From Plasmopara viticola (Eukaryota > Oomycota > Peronosporomycetes > Peronosporales > Peronosporaceae): a stretch of 64,000 nucleotides of DNA. The DNA lies in contig MBPM02000088.1 in the NCBI GenBank assembly GCA_001695595.3, forward strand, positions 186,001 to 250,000. Direction: 5' to 3'. Position numbers and translations under genes: made by a program. Positions 11,101 through 22,500 of this stretch are shown here, in pieces. The first letter of the stretch is position 1, and each line of letters starts with the position of its first letter. The notes beneath the pieces are model-generated. The model made no database searches. It saw nothing but the letters and a program-made list of their open reading frames with translations, and was not told the DNA's origin.

Positions 11101-12820
11101 TTCAGTTAATGCTATAAATATATCTACATATGTAGTCTCTGCTGCTATAGACCTATATTGTGCCCGCGCTTCGTCAAAATATGCGAGGTAATAATCAAAA
11201 GTGGCTAAGTTCTTGCTCTTAAATTTTCCACAGAAATGTGAGCACATTCAGTATCTAATGTTGGCTTTCTTATGTCGTACAATGACTAAGGCAAAGTGCA
11301 AGTGGGACCGTTGGCACCGGGCCATGTGCATAACTTACGACAGGAGGCCGACCCGACAGCTAGGCCAGAATTTGATTCTGAGTACGGAGCTTCACAAGAT
11401 CTGTCTGGGGGAACATAAGTCAAGCAACCTGATCATGGAGAGGTGCGATAACGCACCTTTAGCTCGAGGTTGGGCCATTATAGATTTGGAATTTCTGAAG
11501 CTATAGAATAGAGAGCATGTATCGGAGAAGACAGTCAAGGTTGTCTGAGTTGGTTGTCAGAGTTACAGTTTGCCGGCTGCTGGGTCGACGTCAACCAAAA
11601 CGACATCAAGGCGGTGTACACTTGGGACGCCGCACAATGCTGAGACACAGTCTGCCTGAAACCAAAGGTACTAATCCTATTGCGCACTAATTTTGCCGAA
11701 GCTATTGCGGCTCGCAACCAGACTGTACAACTTTCATTATTTATGTATACCACGTAGAAATATTTTGACATTCTTAGACTTACATAAGGCTTGACAACTA
11801 CCGATACGGTCTGCTGTGCCCATCGCTCTTCTAAGCTGCCAAATGAGCACGGTAGTCCGCATAGATAAATTGGTGCAATACTATCGGTTTGGCTTTTAAA
11901 GTAGCGAGTGCTTCACGCTGAGCATTCGTTGAGGCCGAAGATCCGATGCCATAAGCACCGATGGCACCGTCGTAGCCTTTCGAGCGATTATATATGGCTC
12001 GTCGACCTAAAGTCGTAGTTATCCCGCGGGTATAAATTGTGCGATATCTATTCGCTGAGATTGCATCTCTGCTTTCGTGCTTTCAAAGATTTTGGTAATC
12101 AACTCTAGCTCATCAAGAACAAGCACGGATCGCGTGGGGTGCGTATCGAGAAAAATAGTCGATCGTGAGCGGAAAGTGTGTGACGTATGAGTGGCGAGTA
12201 TGTAACTCAGGTATGTAGGGTACTACCAAAGGCTATTGGTACGAGGGGCAGGCTAATGAGCTGAGCTCAGACTTTGTATAGAGCGGCACTCTCCTTTTCA
12301 CTTCCGAATGCCGTGACTAACGAATCGCCGTCGATATAAAGCTTCTGCACGCTGACCAGAATATGCTCGACGCAAGTTGGCTTCACGAGCAACACATTTG
12401 CCATCCGACGACATAGCGTACTAATGCCGGAAGGCCGTGTGGTCTGATTCAGACCTCGATAATCTCTATGTGCATTTGACGAGGTAGCTATCTATGCTTC
12501 GGAATGAAATGTGGGGCTCATTCAGTAGCTTCTAGGTAGCAACATCATTAATGCTGATAAACAGAATTTTCCAAAGAACAGGTTTGGCGCGGAGGGGCTC
12601 AATAATTGACAAGATCACGAGAATTACTATCCTAGACAGCAAATGTAAATGGTAACTCCCAAAGAATTCATCGATGAAGCTTAAAAAGTACAGTTGAGAT
12701 TTCTTAACATAAGAGTCATATTAAGTCTTACTATTAAAAGTACTACTAGCTCCCTGAGTCAGACAGAAACCAAGGCCACGCTAATTGGATAGATGAGTGT
12801 GCCGCGCTTCAAAATAAGAC
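8166..12820. other. Gene-poor stretch, nothing recognised
   Basis: No gene, RNA gene or clear repeat was found over about 4.6 kb. Open frames are all under about 105 codons and start mostly with non-ATG codons. A basic 70-codon plus-strand frame at 8637-8849 is the only slightly protein-like stretch. The DNA is AT-rich and probably consists of old, unrecognisable repeats. Confidence 0.4.
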
Positions 12821-12994
12821 AAATCTATTAACGTTGCTTTGCAGACTGTAAGCTGCGCCTCGTCCTTAAACTCGCTTGAGCTTACGCTTCTGCTAAGCAA
12901 ATGTGACAAATTCAATAACGTTGCTTTGCAGACCGCGAGCTGCGACTCGTACTTAAATTCACTTAAGCTTGCGCTTCTGCTAAACATTTAGCTA
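12821..12994 (-). repeat. 87-bp tandem duplication, in frame on the minus strand
   Basis: Two adjacent copies (12821-12907 and 12908-about 12994) have a period of exactly 87 bp. On the minus strand both are open in the same frame and encode a 29-residue unit twice, of the type SRS-x-S-x-SEFK-x-E-x-QL-x-VCKATL-x-x-LS. About ten of 29 residues differ. The frame (12987-12781) is only 68 codons long and has no recognised domain, so it may be a fragment of a repeat protein or coincidental openness. Confidence 0.6.
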
Positions 12995-13107
12995 CGGCAG
13001 CTTGCTGCACGAGTCATTTGCGGTACAAGCTCTTGAGTATCGATTTGCTTGTAAAGTCCGATCGCCGGCAGCAGTGGGGGGCATTTCGAAGAAACAGACG
13101 TGGTTTT

Positions 13108-13431
13108 GTATTGTATTGTATTACGTTATCGCGTTGCCAAGTTATGCACGTGCTAGGCTCTATGGCTAGTCCACGGCATAGAGTGGTGTCCGCATACGTC
13201 GGGTCTCGTTCGGCGGGCAGTGCAGCCAGCACCGAGGCCGTGAGGGTCTTCCATTATTTTGTGTAGTTCTGACGTGGTAAGAGCCCAGGTGGCGCCCTGG
13301 TGCTGGAGACCGTCGCGTCGAGGGTGAGACTCGTTAGAGACCTGCAGATGCCCGAGAGCTCCTGCCCGAAGCGCGCGAGCATTTAGCCCCCGCGCTTGGA
13401 AGGAGGGCGTCACCCCAACCTTTTCCGAAAA
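13108..13431 (-). repeat. SINE-like (or short LINE-derived) retroposon, copy 2, inverted
   Basis: Second copy of the element at 751-1074, in opposite orientation. Its target-site duplication is perfect: ACGTGGTTTT at 13098-13107 and again at 13432-13441. Read on the minus strand it begins TTTTCGGAAAAGG and ends with the same pentamer tail. The perfect 10-bp duplication suggests a younger insertion than copy 1, whose duplication carries a mismatch. Confidence 0.8.
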
Positions 13432-13922
13432 ACGTGGTTTTATCCATCCTAAAACCTTCGAGTGGGATCAAATAGCCGATCTACTGGTGTGGGCGAGACC
13501 ACTTGGATACATACATTACCTTATGCAGGAAGGACTAAACTCTTCAGGTCCGGGATTAACGTATGCAGCTTAAGTGTATACTCAATATATCCTATTTTAT
13601 TACCCCCAATTCTTTGTATGCGTTAATTCAGCTCAGCAATCATTTGCAAAATACCTCAATATGCAATCGATTTAAATACCAATAGAGTGCTCAGCACGTT
13701 CTAGCCTCCTTTAAATGGAAAGCAATTCACCACATGGGCATGTTACGATCAAGATTTGAAGGGGATGGGGCGCAGCAACCAGGTCGTGGCAATGGTACGT
13801 ACAGGTCGGCAAATTAAAGCCGTATTATCAACAGCAACATTTTAGACGGCAATGAGGTTGCTTCTTCAAAGGTAGACCACAATTTGGTAGATATTTGAAT
13901 GACTAAACTTTCAAGTGCGCGC

Positions 13923-14572
13923 TTATTTAAACAACAAACATGGCTGTGGTACCTTAAAAGGCTTCCATCTAATAAAACTACAAAAGGGGCATGACAAAAT
14001 TAGCGTGCCCTTCGTGCTTGTTTCAGCGGTATTGCTCCATACCCGCACGCAAAATTGATTAGTTGCTCGCGGTTTTAATGTACCACCATGTGTCTGCAAC
14101 TCACCAGTGCTGACAAGATGCCACTGCAACATCATTTGCTTCCACCCACACCATCGACCGTCCACACCCTCTATTCTTTTTTCATCATTGCCCTCGTCAT
14201 TGTCATCGTCAGCAACAAACTTATTCAAAACATTGACAACGTTCATGTCAGCATCGTAGAGCTTGCCCGTGTGTGTTTAATGCAAGTCTGAACCACCAGA
14301 GTCGTCACCCGTAAATTCTTTAGAGGTAATCGAAAACACTCTGCAGCCTTGTCGACTCGTCAGCTACATCGATTGCTGCTAAAGTTGCTTGTCAGACGAT
14401 GGAGCACCGTCTTCTTTGCTTTAAAGTCCAACGCAAACACTGTCAACCTCATATATGTCTGTTCATACGTCAGCGCACAAATTAGCTCAAAAGTCCAAGT
14501 GAGAACGCGTCGCAGTCAAAGCGTAAGTCGGTCGAGTTCGCAATGCTTGATCTTGATGAGTTCTAACGACAT
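13923..14572 (-). pseudogene. Unassigned coding-like relic downstream of VPS23
   Basis: Starting from an ATG at 14572, the minus strand holds protein-like stretches in shifting frames. These are an N-terminal piece, a central piece with LTVFALDFKAKK, an acidic piece SKEFTGDDSGGSDLH, and a 107-codon frame at 14246-13923 that opens with an Asp-rich run. Single stops and frame changes separate them. It could be a decayed gene or an intron-containing gene whose joins I could not resolve. No family was recognised. It starts only 7 bp beyond the end of the VPS23 coding region, so part of it may be VPS23 3' untranslated sequence. Confidence 0.3.
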
Positions 14573-14578
14573 GCCATT

Positions 14579-15968
14579 CTACCTTGGTCGACTACTATCG
14601 TATGAGGACGCCGCGAGCTCTTGCTGCGTGGCGTGTATTTTTTGGATTAGTGCCACGCACATAAACTGCTTTCGTGCGAGCTTTCGAACCTCCTTTAAAA
14701 AAACTGAGAGCACAATCACATCGTTGCTTAGTGCACGGTCCAGATAGTATAGCGCATCCTCGATCGCATGCTGTTCTGCTAGCGTCACAACCATTCTATC
14801 CACACACACACGATTAATTTTCGACCTTTGCCCTTCTATCACGATGCTAGGCACGTACTGCTTCGAGAGAGCATCGTTTTCGACTAGAATTGTGTCTGGA
14901 TCCACCGTCTCTTTGCCTTCATTTTCATTCAACCACGTCGCGACTTTTGTATCCTGTGCTGCCACCAACCTCTTTGCACGGGCAAGATCGTCACGGAGAG
15001 CACGCAGCGATTGGAGACCACGCTCAATACTCTCCCGTGACTGTGACAGCTGCATTTCATGCTCAAACTGCACATCCATGTCGTCTCGTACACGCTTAAA
15101 GCGTTTTTCCAAAAGCACTTGAATCTTCCCCGTCACTTTTGATTTGGCAATCGCAAGACGCTCTTCCGTCGAGCCAAAAAGCCCTGAAGTGGACACAGAG
15201 GAATGGTGACTGCTATTCTGGAACCGGGATGTGTCCTCGCTGTCCGGTCTTGAATGGGTTTGAAACTGTTTCGAGTAATATGGTGAAGCTTGGGGTGGAT
15301 GCGACTGAGCATACGCTCCTTGCTGAAAGTAGCCGCCTGTCCCACTACTAGCTGCCGACATACTGCTCGAGGCTCGGCTCTGAGCTCTCGACGTCTCTGG
15401 TCGCCGAAAGACAGGTGGCATACTACCAAAAATGCTGCACATGTGGGCCACAAGCTCGAGCAGTGTACAGTCCGGTCGCCAGTCGCAAGTGTATGGAATC
15501 TTGACATACCCGTCGCTTGTGACGTGTGGGTGACCAGGCTTGACCATCATGTCAGCTGTTGGACGTACAAAGCTCACTGGAGGAGCCATCGGGTACGTTT
15601 CCACGATCCAAAACTCGATCGGAATGTTGTATTGATTATTCCGGTAAAAGATGGGAATGGTGCCTTCTAGATTAAGCAAAGTACTCGTTGTTCCGTCGTT
15701 ATGGGCTTGAGAAATTAGACGTGAGATTGCGTGTCGATAGAGCAGAAACAAGGGGACAGATACGTACCAAATGTGCCACAATTGGGCTGCAGAGACGGGA
15801 TCTGACCCATTAAATTGTATACATCGCCACGGACACGAGAACTTTGCTAGAGAATGGAAACGAGAGCTTAGAAGTGATATTGAGTAGCTAAAGAGAAGAC
15901 AAGTGTACCGGGTAGCACTGCAGCGATGACAGGATCTGGTCCAGATTGCTCACGTTGTTGGCGTACAT
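14579..15968 (-). CDS. VPS23: ESCRT-I subunit VPS23/TSG101, three exons
   Basis: Exons 15968-15909, 15846-15768 and 15705-14579 give 421 residues. The two introns are 62 nt each, with GTACAC/CTCTAG and GTACGT/CTCAAG ends, and restore the N-terminal UEV fold that the unspliced frame lacks. VPS23 binds ubiquitin and P(S/T)AP motifs and recruits ESCRT-I to endosomes. The UEV domain (about 20-149) keeps the pocket residues Tyr67, Tyr72, Asn73, Met99, Val145 and Phe146, equivalent to human Tyr63, Tyr68, Asn69, Met95, Val141 and Phe142; the next residue is Arg147 instead of Ser. A Ser/Gln/Tyr-rich linker (150-225), a coiled coil (226-300) and a C-terminal steadiness box (about 351-411) follow. The start ATG has a strong context (GCCGCCATGT). 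The upstream coiled-coil gene on the same strand ends 150 bp before it. Confidence 0.93.
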
Positions 15969-16011
15969 GGCGGCGGTAGGATGGATATTCCCGCTTTTGC
16001 CTTGATATTTT

Positions 16012-16100
16012 GCAAAACGGTGTGGTGCACACAAATTACACGACGGTTTGCGGAACGGTGGGGTGTACACAAAATAGACAAAGTTCTTTGTGGTGTACAC
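16012..16100 (-). promoter_or_regulatory. Repeated GTGTACAC motif in the VPS23 upstream region
   Basis: In the 150 bp between the VPS23 start and the preceding gene, a motif built on the palindrome GTGTACAC (or GTGCAC) occurs three times: about 16022-16035, 16059-16074 and 16089-16100. Two copies extend to a 28-bp imperfect direct repeat, 39 bp apart, containing GCRRAACGGTG. The repetition is seen directly. A role as a factor-binding array is inferred from its position in a very short intergenic promoter. Confidence 0.4.
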
Positions 16101-16118
16101 GATAATAACAGCAAATAT

Positions 16119-18968
16119 TCAGACATTTCGACATTTAGGCTTGAAACAGACGCCAATTGTCGTCGATGGTGTGGACGTGAATGGCGCGGCTTGTGGACTC
16201 GCTTTGCCGCCTAATGGAATGAAATGTCTACAGTTCCGCCGCCTACTTTTGCCCTTGATAGCTTCGAGTGCTTTCCGACGCAAATACGGCGTATCTCGAG
16301 GACTACCAAAGGCCACTTCAACGTCCTGAATGCAGTCATCGTCTTTAAGCAATCGAGTACTCGACTGTGTCCTATTGCTTTTTTCAATTGCACCGTAGAA
16401 CCGAACAAGTTCATGGAATAGCGCAAGTCGAAGTGCATTTGACAAGTAATGAGTATCTGGAGAGAGAGTGGGAAAAAGCCGTTGCAACTCTTCAACCAGC
16501 GTGGCCGAGAGCGGGATCCCATCGACCAAATGCAGCATGAAGAGGTCTTGCTGCTGTTTGGCGCGAGTCGCCAAGCCCATTGAGTCACGCAGCATACAGT
16601 CATCACAGCTTCCAGCTTCCTTTCTTTGTTCCTGAAGTGTTAAACTCGGCAAAAGGTCGATCGTCTGGCATGACGCGTCCAGAGTGTCACTCTTTGTGCT
16701 CTGGACGCCACGAATCAAGGGATAGATTGTCATAGCGGCTGCTACTGCCGTTGTTCGAGTGGCAGTAGATCTTGACAAATGTGTAAGTTGCTGGTGGATA
16801 ATACCCGATAACTTTTTGCCTCGACCGAATCGCTTTGCCGACGTTGACAATGTCCAAATGGCGGCACGCAAGAGCGTCTTGAGTGGCGTCACAGTCATTG
16901 AAGACGGTATTGCCTTGTCGTGATCGGTCCTGCGCTCTACTATAACGTCAGGGTGGCGACGTAGAGCTTGATACAATACTTTTAATGATTCTTGTGCGCG
17001 TTGCAAGCGCTCACTCCGTCGAGCTTGCTCGGCGTGAAATTTGGTCTGGACCAACTGCAATAATCCTTCAATGTGTAGTCGATGGCGTTCCCTTTTCAAA
17101 GCTTGGCGCCGTTCATCTTGCAGGATCACCAAGGTCTTGTATTCACGTAACTTGTCAACGTATTGCTGCTTTAGAACGTCAATTTCACTCTCGTACACGG
17201 TACGCAGCGTGTCCAGTTCTATCCGAGGTACCATGTCTTTGTTATCTAACGCTGCAAATGCAGTAGCAGCTACAAAGCTCCGTTGGATACACTTCATTGG
17301 CGTCCGAGTCGGATCTTCGTACTGAGCAATGCTCTCGTCCAATGTCAACTCGCTCTCATCTACCGAATGCAAGGGAAAGACTGTATTCACAACGCGCTGC
17401 ATGACGCTGTTCAACTCTTTCTCATCCCGTTCGACTTCAGATTCCTCATCCTTTTCTCTGTCATTAGCTCCACTATCGTCACCTTCACTCTCACTGCTTG
17501 ATAACTCGTCGACTTCCTCCTTCGCGCTTCCCACTGCGGTTGAAAGACCGGCACTAGTGGGCTTCCCACCGTTCTGTGACCCAACCTTAGTGTCCTTTTC
17601 GCTACTAGTTTCACGCAATCTTAATGCAAATATTGCAGGAGTTGAGTGCCCGTCTTTATCGTTCGACACATGTCTCGACTTGGGCTGCTCGTTCACTCGA
17701 GCTTGCATTTCTCGTAAACGTTGTGCAAGCTCTTCGTTTTCGCGTTTGACCTCCTGCATGGCACTTTTGGAGTCAAGGAGTGCATTTTCAAGGTAACCAA
17801 TTTTGTCTTTCATCTCTTGTAAATCTTTGCTCGTGTCTTCGCTAGTACGCTTTTCTTCCAAGACTTCGGCTTTCGTCTTTCTAATCTTTGCTTGGGCATC
17901 AGCAAGTGTAGCCGCCTGCGCTGCTGCGGCTGCTCGCGTGCGCGCGCTTTCAATTTCTTTATACCGCTCCATCTCCTCCGTTTTCGTTTGCAATACAAAC
18001 GTGTGCTTTACAATCTCTGCACTCTGCGCACTCACTTTGGCAACGAGCTCCTCGACTTTTGCTTCTGCAACGGTCGCTGCTTTTGCACTTGCTTGGTACT
18101 TTTCACGCCACATGAGCGTTCGTGCATTTGCTGCTTCTGAAGCTTTTGCATTGTGTTCTTGCACAAGTCGAAGTTCTTCTGACTGAGCGCGCAGCGCTTG
18201 GTGAGTCCTTGCAAGCTCCTGCGCTTGCTGTTCGATTGTAGTGTGAAGAGATTCTTGGACACGCACCGCTCCTTGCAATTGGTTGGTCATTAACCCCTTT
18301 TCACGATAAAGAGCGTCAATGGTCATCTTTAATTGATGTTCTGGAGTGGGATGTGACGAAAGAGCCGTGTCTTCAACCTCCTCACGATCATCTCGTGCCA
18401 CTTTATTGATACCAACTTGTTGCAAAGCTTGATGGATGTTTGCAAGGCGAAGGTGCCGTTGTGCAGCGTGTTCTTCTGCTTTCATGAACGCATCTCCCAT
18501 TTCCAGCGCTTGGCTTCCAATCGCAGCGCTCACTTCCGGATCGTCGCCAAATTCGGCCTGTATAGACTGCTCAATGTGTGCACCTGTCTTAGCCAACGAG
18601 CGGTGTGTTGAAAGCAATACATCTCCAACACGCCACCGAGCTGGAGTTCGCACCACGTTGTCTTCGAATGCATCCTCTTCGTCTCGATCTTTGTCATCAT
18701 CGACACGAGGCCCAGCATCATCGTAACGACGCACTAACTCCTCCACTCGTGATCGAATTTCGGCGATTTTCGGATTGATATCTACAGACTCGACCGCTGC
18801 GGCGAGCATTGCAGCGTTCGCATACGTCACATTGGAGTGCCTTTGCTGTGCAGCATTGCTACGTACACCTGTTCGTGGTCGAGCAGCCATTGCCATGCGT
18901 GGTGATGGAGCAAATCGACCAAAGCCTTGGTGAGGAAGATGTGGCGCAGTGGCACTTCTGCTCGCCAT
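16119..18968 (-). CDS. Hypothetical coiled-coil protein, 949 residues
   Basis: Not recognised as a named family. A single-exon gene whose first true ATG is at 18968; the frame opens three codons earlier at a TTG. The N-terminal 60 residues are rich in Ala, Pro and Arg. An acidic Asp-rich patch follows near residue 95-105. A long coiled coil runs from about 208 to 430 (Ala/Glu/Lys/Gln heptads), then a Ser/Glu acidic region at about 483-515, a second coiled coil at about 583-670, and a globular C-terminal part with several Cys. The layout is that of a cytoskeletal, centrosomal or flagellar scaffold, but that is only an analogy. It is in a short-spaced cluster: 154 bp from a divergent small gene upstream and 150 bp from VPS23 downstream. 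Confidence 0.85.
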   Translation of the reverse strand: MASRSATAPHLPHQGFGRFAPSPRMAMAARPRTGVRSNAAQQRHSNVTYANAAMLAAAVESVDINPKIAEIRSRVEELVRRYDDAGPRVDDDKDRDEEDAFEDNVVRTPARWRVGDVLLSTHRSLAKTGAHIEQSIQAEFGDDPEVSAAIGSQALEMGDAFMKAEEHAAQRHLRLANIHQALQQVGINKVARDDREEVEDTALSSHPTPEHQLKMTIDALYREKGLMTNQLQGAVRVQESLHTTIEQQAQELARTHQALRAQSEELRLVQEHNAKASEAANARTLMWREKYQASAKAATVAEAKVEELVAKVSAQSAEIVKHTFVLQTKTEEMERYKEIESARTRAAAAAQAATLADAQAKIRKTKAEVLEEKRTSEDTSKDLQEMKDKIGYLENALLDSKSAMQEVKRENEELAQRLREMQARVNEQPKSRHVSNDKDGHSTPAIFALRLRETSSEKDTKVGSQNGGKPTSAGLSTAVGSAKEEVDELSSSESEGDDSGANDREKDEESEVERDEKELNSVMQRVVNTVFPLHSVDESELTLDESIAQYEDPTRTPMKCIQRSFVAATAFAALDNKDMVPRIELDTLRTVYESEIDVLKQQYVDKLREYKTLVILQDERRQALKRERHRLHIEGLLQLVQTKFHAEQARRSERLQRAQESLKVLYQALRRHPDVIVERRTDHDKAIPSSMTVTPLKTLLRAAIWTLSTSAKRFGRGKKLSGIIHQQLTHLSRSTATRTTAVAAAMTIYPLIRGVQSTKSDTLDASCQTIDLLPSLTLQEQRKEAGSCDDCMLRDSMGLATRAKQQQDLFMLHLVDGIPLSATLVEELQRLFPTLSPDTHYLSNALRLALFHELVRFYGAIEKSNRTQSSTRLLKDDDCIQDVEVAFGSPRDTPYLRRKALEAIKGKSRRRNCRHFIPLGGKASPQAAPFTSTPSTTIGVCFKPKCRNV

Positions 18969-19122
18969 GTGTCGCAAGATGAAGGCACTGCTATCTCTTG
19001 CAAGAAGTGATGCGATGATTACGCGTCAGACCATTTTTAACGTGACATGAATAGACGTTCGACAATGTGTAAATTACCCAACTATTGTAGCTAATCCCCG
19101 CAATAATTTTCGTGTGGGATTT

Positions 19123-19557
19123 ATGGACTTAACATCAATTGACCTTGAGGCCTTTCGCATGGACAGCAAATTTGATGACACGTCCACCATTAAATTGGCA
19201 CCGACCCTGACTGGCGAAGACATCTTAAAGTTATTGTTACTTAATTTAGGCTTCTTCGTCGCCTTGATAGATGAAAGGGCAAGTGAATGGTCACTGGAGG
19301 GCTCGTGGCTGTATGTAGACCATCAGGCAAAGGCGATTGATACGCGCGATCCGCTCCATAGTAGGTTTGACGCGTTTCTAGAGCACGTATTTAATTGAGC
19401 GGCTTTCCGACGAGCGAGCGAATTATAAATTCTAATTGGGGTTCAGGTGCAGCGTCTGCTGCATGCGTATCCTAAGCCCCAGATGCAATCTCTGGTGATC
19501 GGCCCAAATGTCTTGGCCAACTGGTACTTTGGCGGTTGTTTGGTCATTGCTGAATGA
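19123..19557 (+). CDS. Spliced small gene of unknown function, 124 residues
   Basis: Exons 19123-19386 and 19447-19557 flank a 60-nt intron with a GTATTT donor, a CTAAT branch-like sequence and a GGTTCAG acceptor. The join is in phase 0 and replaces a stop inside the intron with 37 further codons (including TGA). The product is acidic at its N-terminus and has a hydrophobic helix-like segment (about 45-60, ILKLLLLNLGFFVALI). Its C-terminal half contains VQRLLHAYP and LVIGPNVLANWYFGG. There is no signal peptide and no family I recognise. It diverges from the coiled-coil gene with 154 bp between start codons, so the two probably share a bidirectional promoter. The coherent splice signals and even codon quality support a real gene. 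Confidence 0.6.
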
Positions 19558-22500
19558 CCAGATCGACAGATAGCCGCCTGATTAGTCAGCGTTAAAAGCA
19601 CTCCGCTTTATCAAATAATACCCATAATAGTGATGAATGTCACTTACCTCTTTTAATTGGATGCAATGTGATTTCTTGTGGAAGGTGTAACGCGCCGTTT
19701 TAAAAAGACAAGGTTTTTTGGCTTCTTGTTAAGTAGGAGTTTGGAAGCGATGGAGCTTTAAGTGCACAATAGGCCCCCATCAGTATTCTTTTCAGCGTGC
19801 GTAAGGATGTACATAAGAAAGACAAAAATAATGAATACCTGCCCAAATTGTGGTGCCGTATTAAACCTTCTATCAAGAAGTGAAGGTAGTGACAGAAGTA
19901 AAGAAATCGGTAATCAACAGCATTTCATTGCACATTTTGATCACATCAGACCAGGGATTATATACGGTCGCTCACTAGACGATGACATATTTCCCTAAAA
20001 GCGTCTTTTGTGCAAGGTGCAGTGTGAGCTCGTCATGCCTTGTCGCACTTGTATGAAATTCTGCAGAAAACCTATTCAAATGACCCTTTAAATAGGCTTC
20101 AGAATGAATTGTGCACATTTTCGTATCTGTTGAACGCGCAATTTGCCCTTCTTAAATAATCACCACCCGAAGAGGCTGTTGCATTCATTTGCATGCGTAC
20201 ATCTATTAAATAGTTTCTCTTTTCACACATTGATTCGAAAAATACTCTCGGTAAGTCCAAACAGCTTCCGCCATCATGTCTTCATCGATCGTAGTAGCTT
20301 TCAAAGCCAAAGCTGAGAAATCTGTGTGCTGCTTAATCGTTATTTGAAGTTATTGGCAGAGGAGTCTTTGGAGATCTGAGACCTCGCTATCGACATCACT
20401 AATGTTAAAAGTGAGAAAGAGGCAGAGAGGTGAGATCACAAACGCAATTGGCGACAGGATATACAAAACACCTATCAACGCAAGACGCCAGGTCTACTCA
20501 CTCTGTAAGCTGTACGACGAGAAAGAGGAGGCTGTAGCACTCCTGATGGCGTTTGAGAAGTATTTTTTTGCGTTGCGCTCTATGCGCATACTTTTAGGAC
20601 CAGACCAAGTTTTTCTCAAAGGTGTAACTGTCATATGAAGCTTAAAGACGAGGGCTGCTCGCACTCTACTCTTGATCACTCCGCTTAACAGAATTTACAA
20701 ACTTCTGACCTGGTCAGATGGAAATTTATCGCCTCTGTGATGCCTTCACTTCAGCATAATGCCAAGCCAAGTTATCAGCAATCAAATTTCGAGTGCACAT
20801 ATGGGTCATACCATCAAATCATCCTAAGTTGCTTACGCAGCGTCTGTTCTGCATCACAACAGACTTCAGATGATCTTGTATGGGCTGGTCTCACGGCCCT
20901 TTGGATTATAAAAAATCGTGCCACTCCCAAGAAAAATCACGGCACCCATCCGCACACCAAAGTGCAGCTGATTCCGTTATTCAAACTGCATCGGAGGAAA
21001 GTATCTCTTTTACATTTTCTCCATAAGGAGCAAAACCTTCTGTGCAACCAAGTTTACGCACTTGAGATGACTCACAGGGTTGGTCCTCGTGGTCAAGCCA
21101 CGGCTTCTTCAGGAATAAATTTGGTCCTATAGCTTTTTAGAAGAAGCTGAGCAAGTAACACATAATATCACGATCGGATAGGCCCCGGCAGGTCTTAGTG
21201 CGAGGTGTACGAACTTCTGCTTCCTTTCGTGGTGAGCCATAGCGACTCGAAGCGCACCGCCTAAAGGGTGGTTCTGGCACCAGAAGCCGTTTATATAATA
21301 AATTTCAATTGTGAAGGCAATGCTTGGAAGAGGTTCGAGGGGCGCCTTAGGACTCATGTAAATTTGACATCCTGTGGATGCGTCGACAGCTACTTGGCAT
21401 GGTCGGCAGTGTACGCCGACCTGCGTGTTTCCAGAAACGAAGAAAATTCTGATTACGCAATGTTACATCTTCATCGTAATAACTTTCTCAATCGACTATT
21501 TGGTATGATTTTATCGCTTCCAAAATATAATTTTTGTTTGCTCTCCCGTGCTTGTGTTAATAATATACTTTATATTGGGCGGATGCAATCGTACATCTGA
21601 CCTAATCAATACGTTGTGCCAACTATCGCAAAGCCGGAGAAGCTTTTATTTCGATAAGCTGGACTTAAATTAGACACCCGAGAGAAGAGGGCTTTTTGAG
21701 CCTTTTTCTCTGAAATTCTGGAAGCACTTGTGTTTCTGTGAGTTAATTGCACTTCTGATTTTCGGCCCGATCATGTCATCCCATATATTATAATCACGTG
21801 AGCTCAAGCCTTGATGGCTTGTCGGGTCACGAATGTGGTCATCTTCTGCAATGTGTTTCTTCGCAAATAGTTGACTCTTCCTGTCCACCCATGGTCTGCA
21901 ATTAAAACCAGCCAGCGTGACTCTAAAAACTAAGACAGCATTCGCTTACACCAAAAGCAAATTTGGGACCCCATCCGACACTTCGTGTCCAAATATGCAT
22001 AGCATTTTAATACTGCAACCACGACCAGCCTTACTGTATGTTCGTGATAGTGCTGCTCGGTACACCGTAGCGCAGAAATATCAGTACGCTAGTGCTGCTA
22101 CCATCTCACGGCAAGCAAAAGCCAAAGCTAAACCTTACTGACCTACTATCGTCAGCCAGTATCGACATGCTCTGTAAAAGAGCCGACGTGTAGAATGCGG
22201 ATATTAACTTCTGGCAGGAACCACTTGTCCTCGCATATTTGGCCACCCACTTATATGTGTGGGGCCATCTGTAAGCAAATATGAGAATCATGAGCCTCCA
22301 TATGTATATCTTACCTCAATTTCTATCATTCTAGCCAACGACTAGGCTAGAATTATCAGATCCCCACTGTAGTGTACAGCGATGCAAGTGCGATTGCGGT
22401 CGTGGGGTAAGCGACTCGACTTTGGTATATTTGTCTGCAATAAGGAACTGCTTCTTTGGCTTGAAATTAAATTAATTTTGTATACCAGTCGAATATGGGT

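Noticed and set aside
20402..20638. Possible retroelement RNase H strand on the plus strand
   Set aside because: Only a loose resemblance around KEEAVALLMAFEK; no catalytic Asp or Glu could be aligned.
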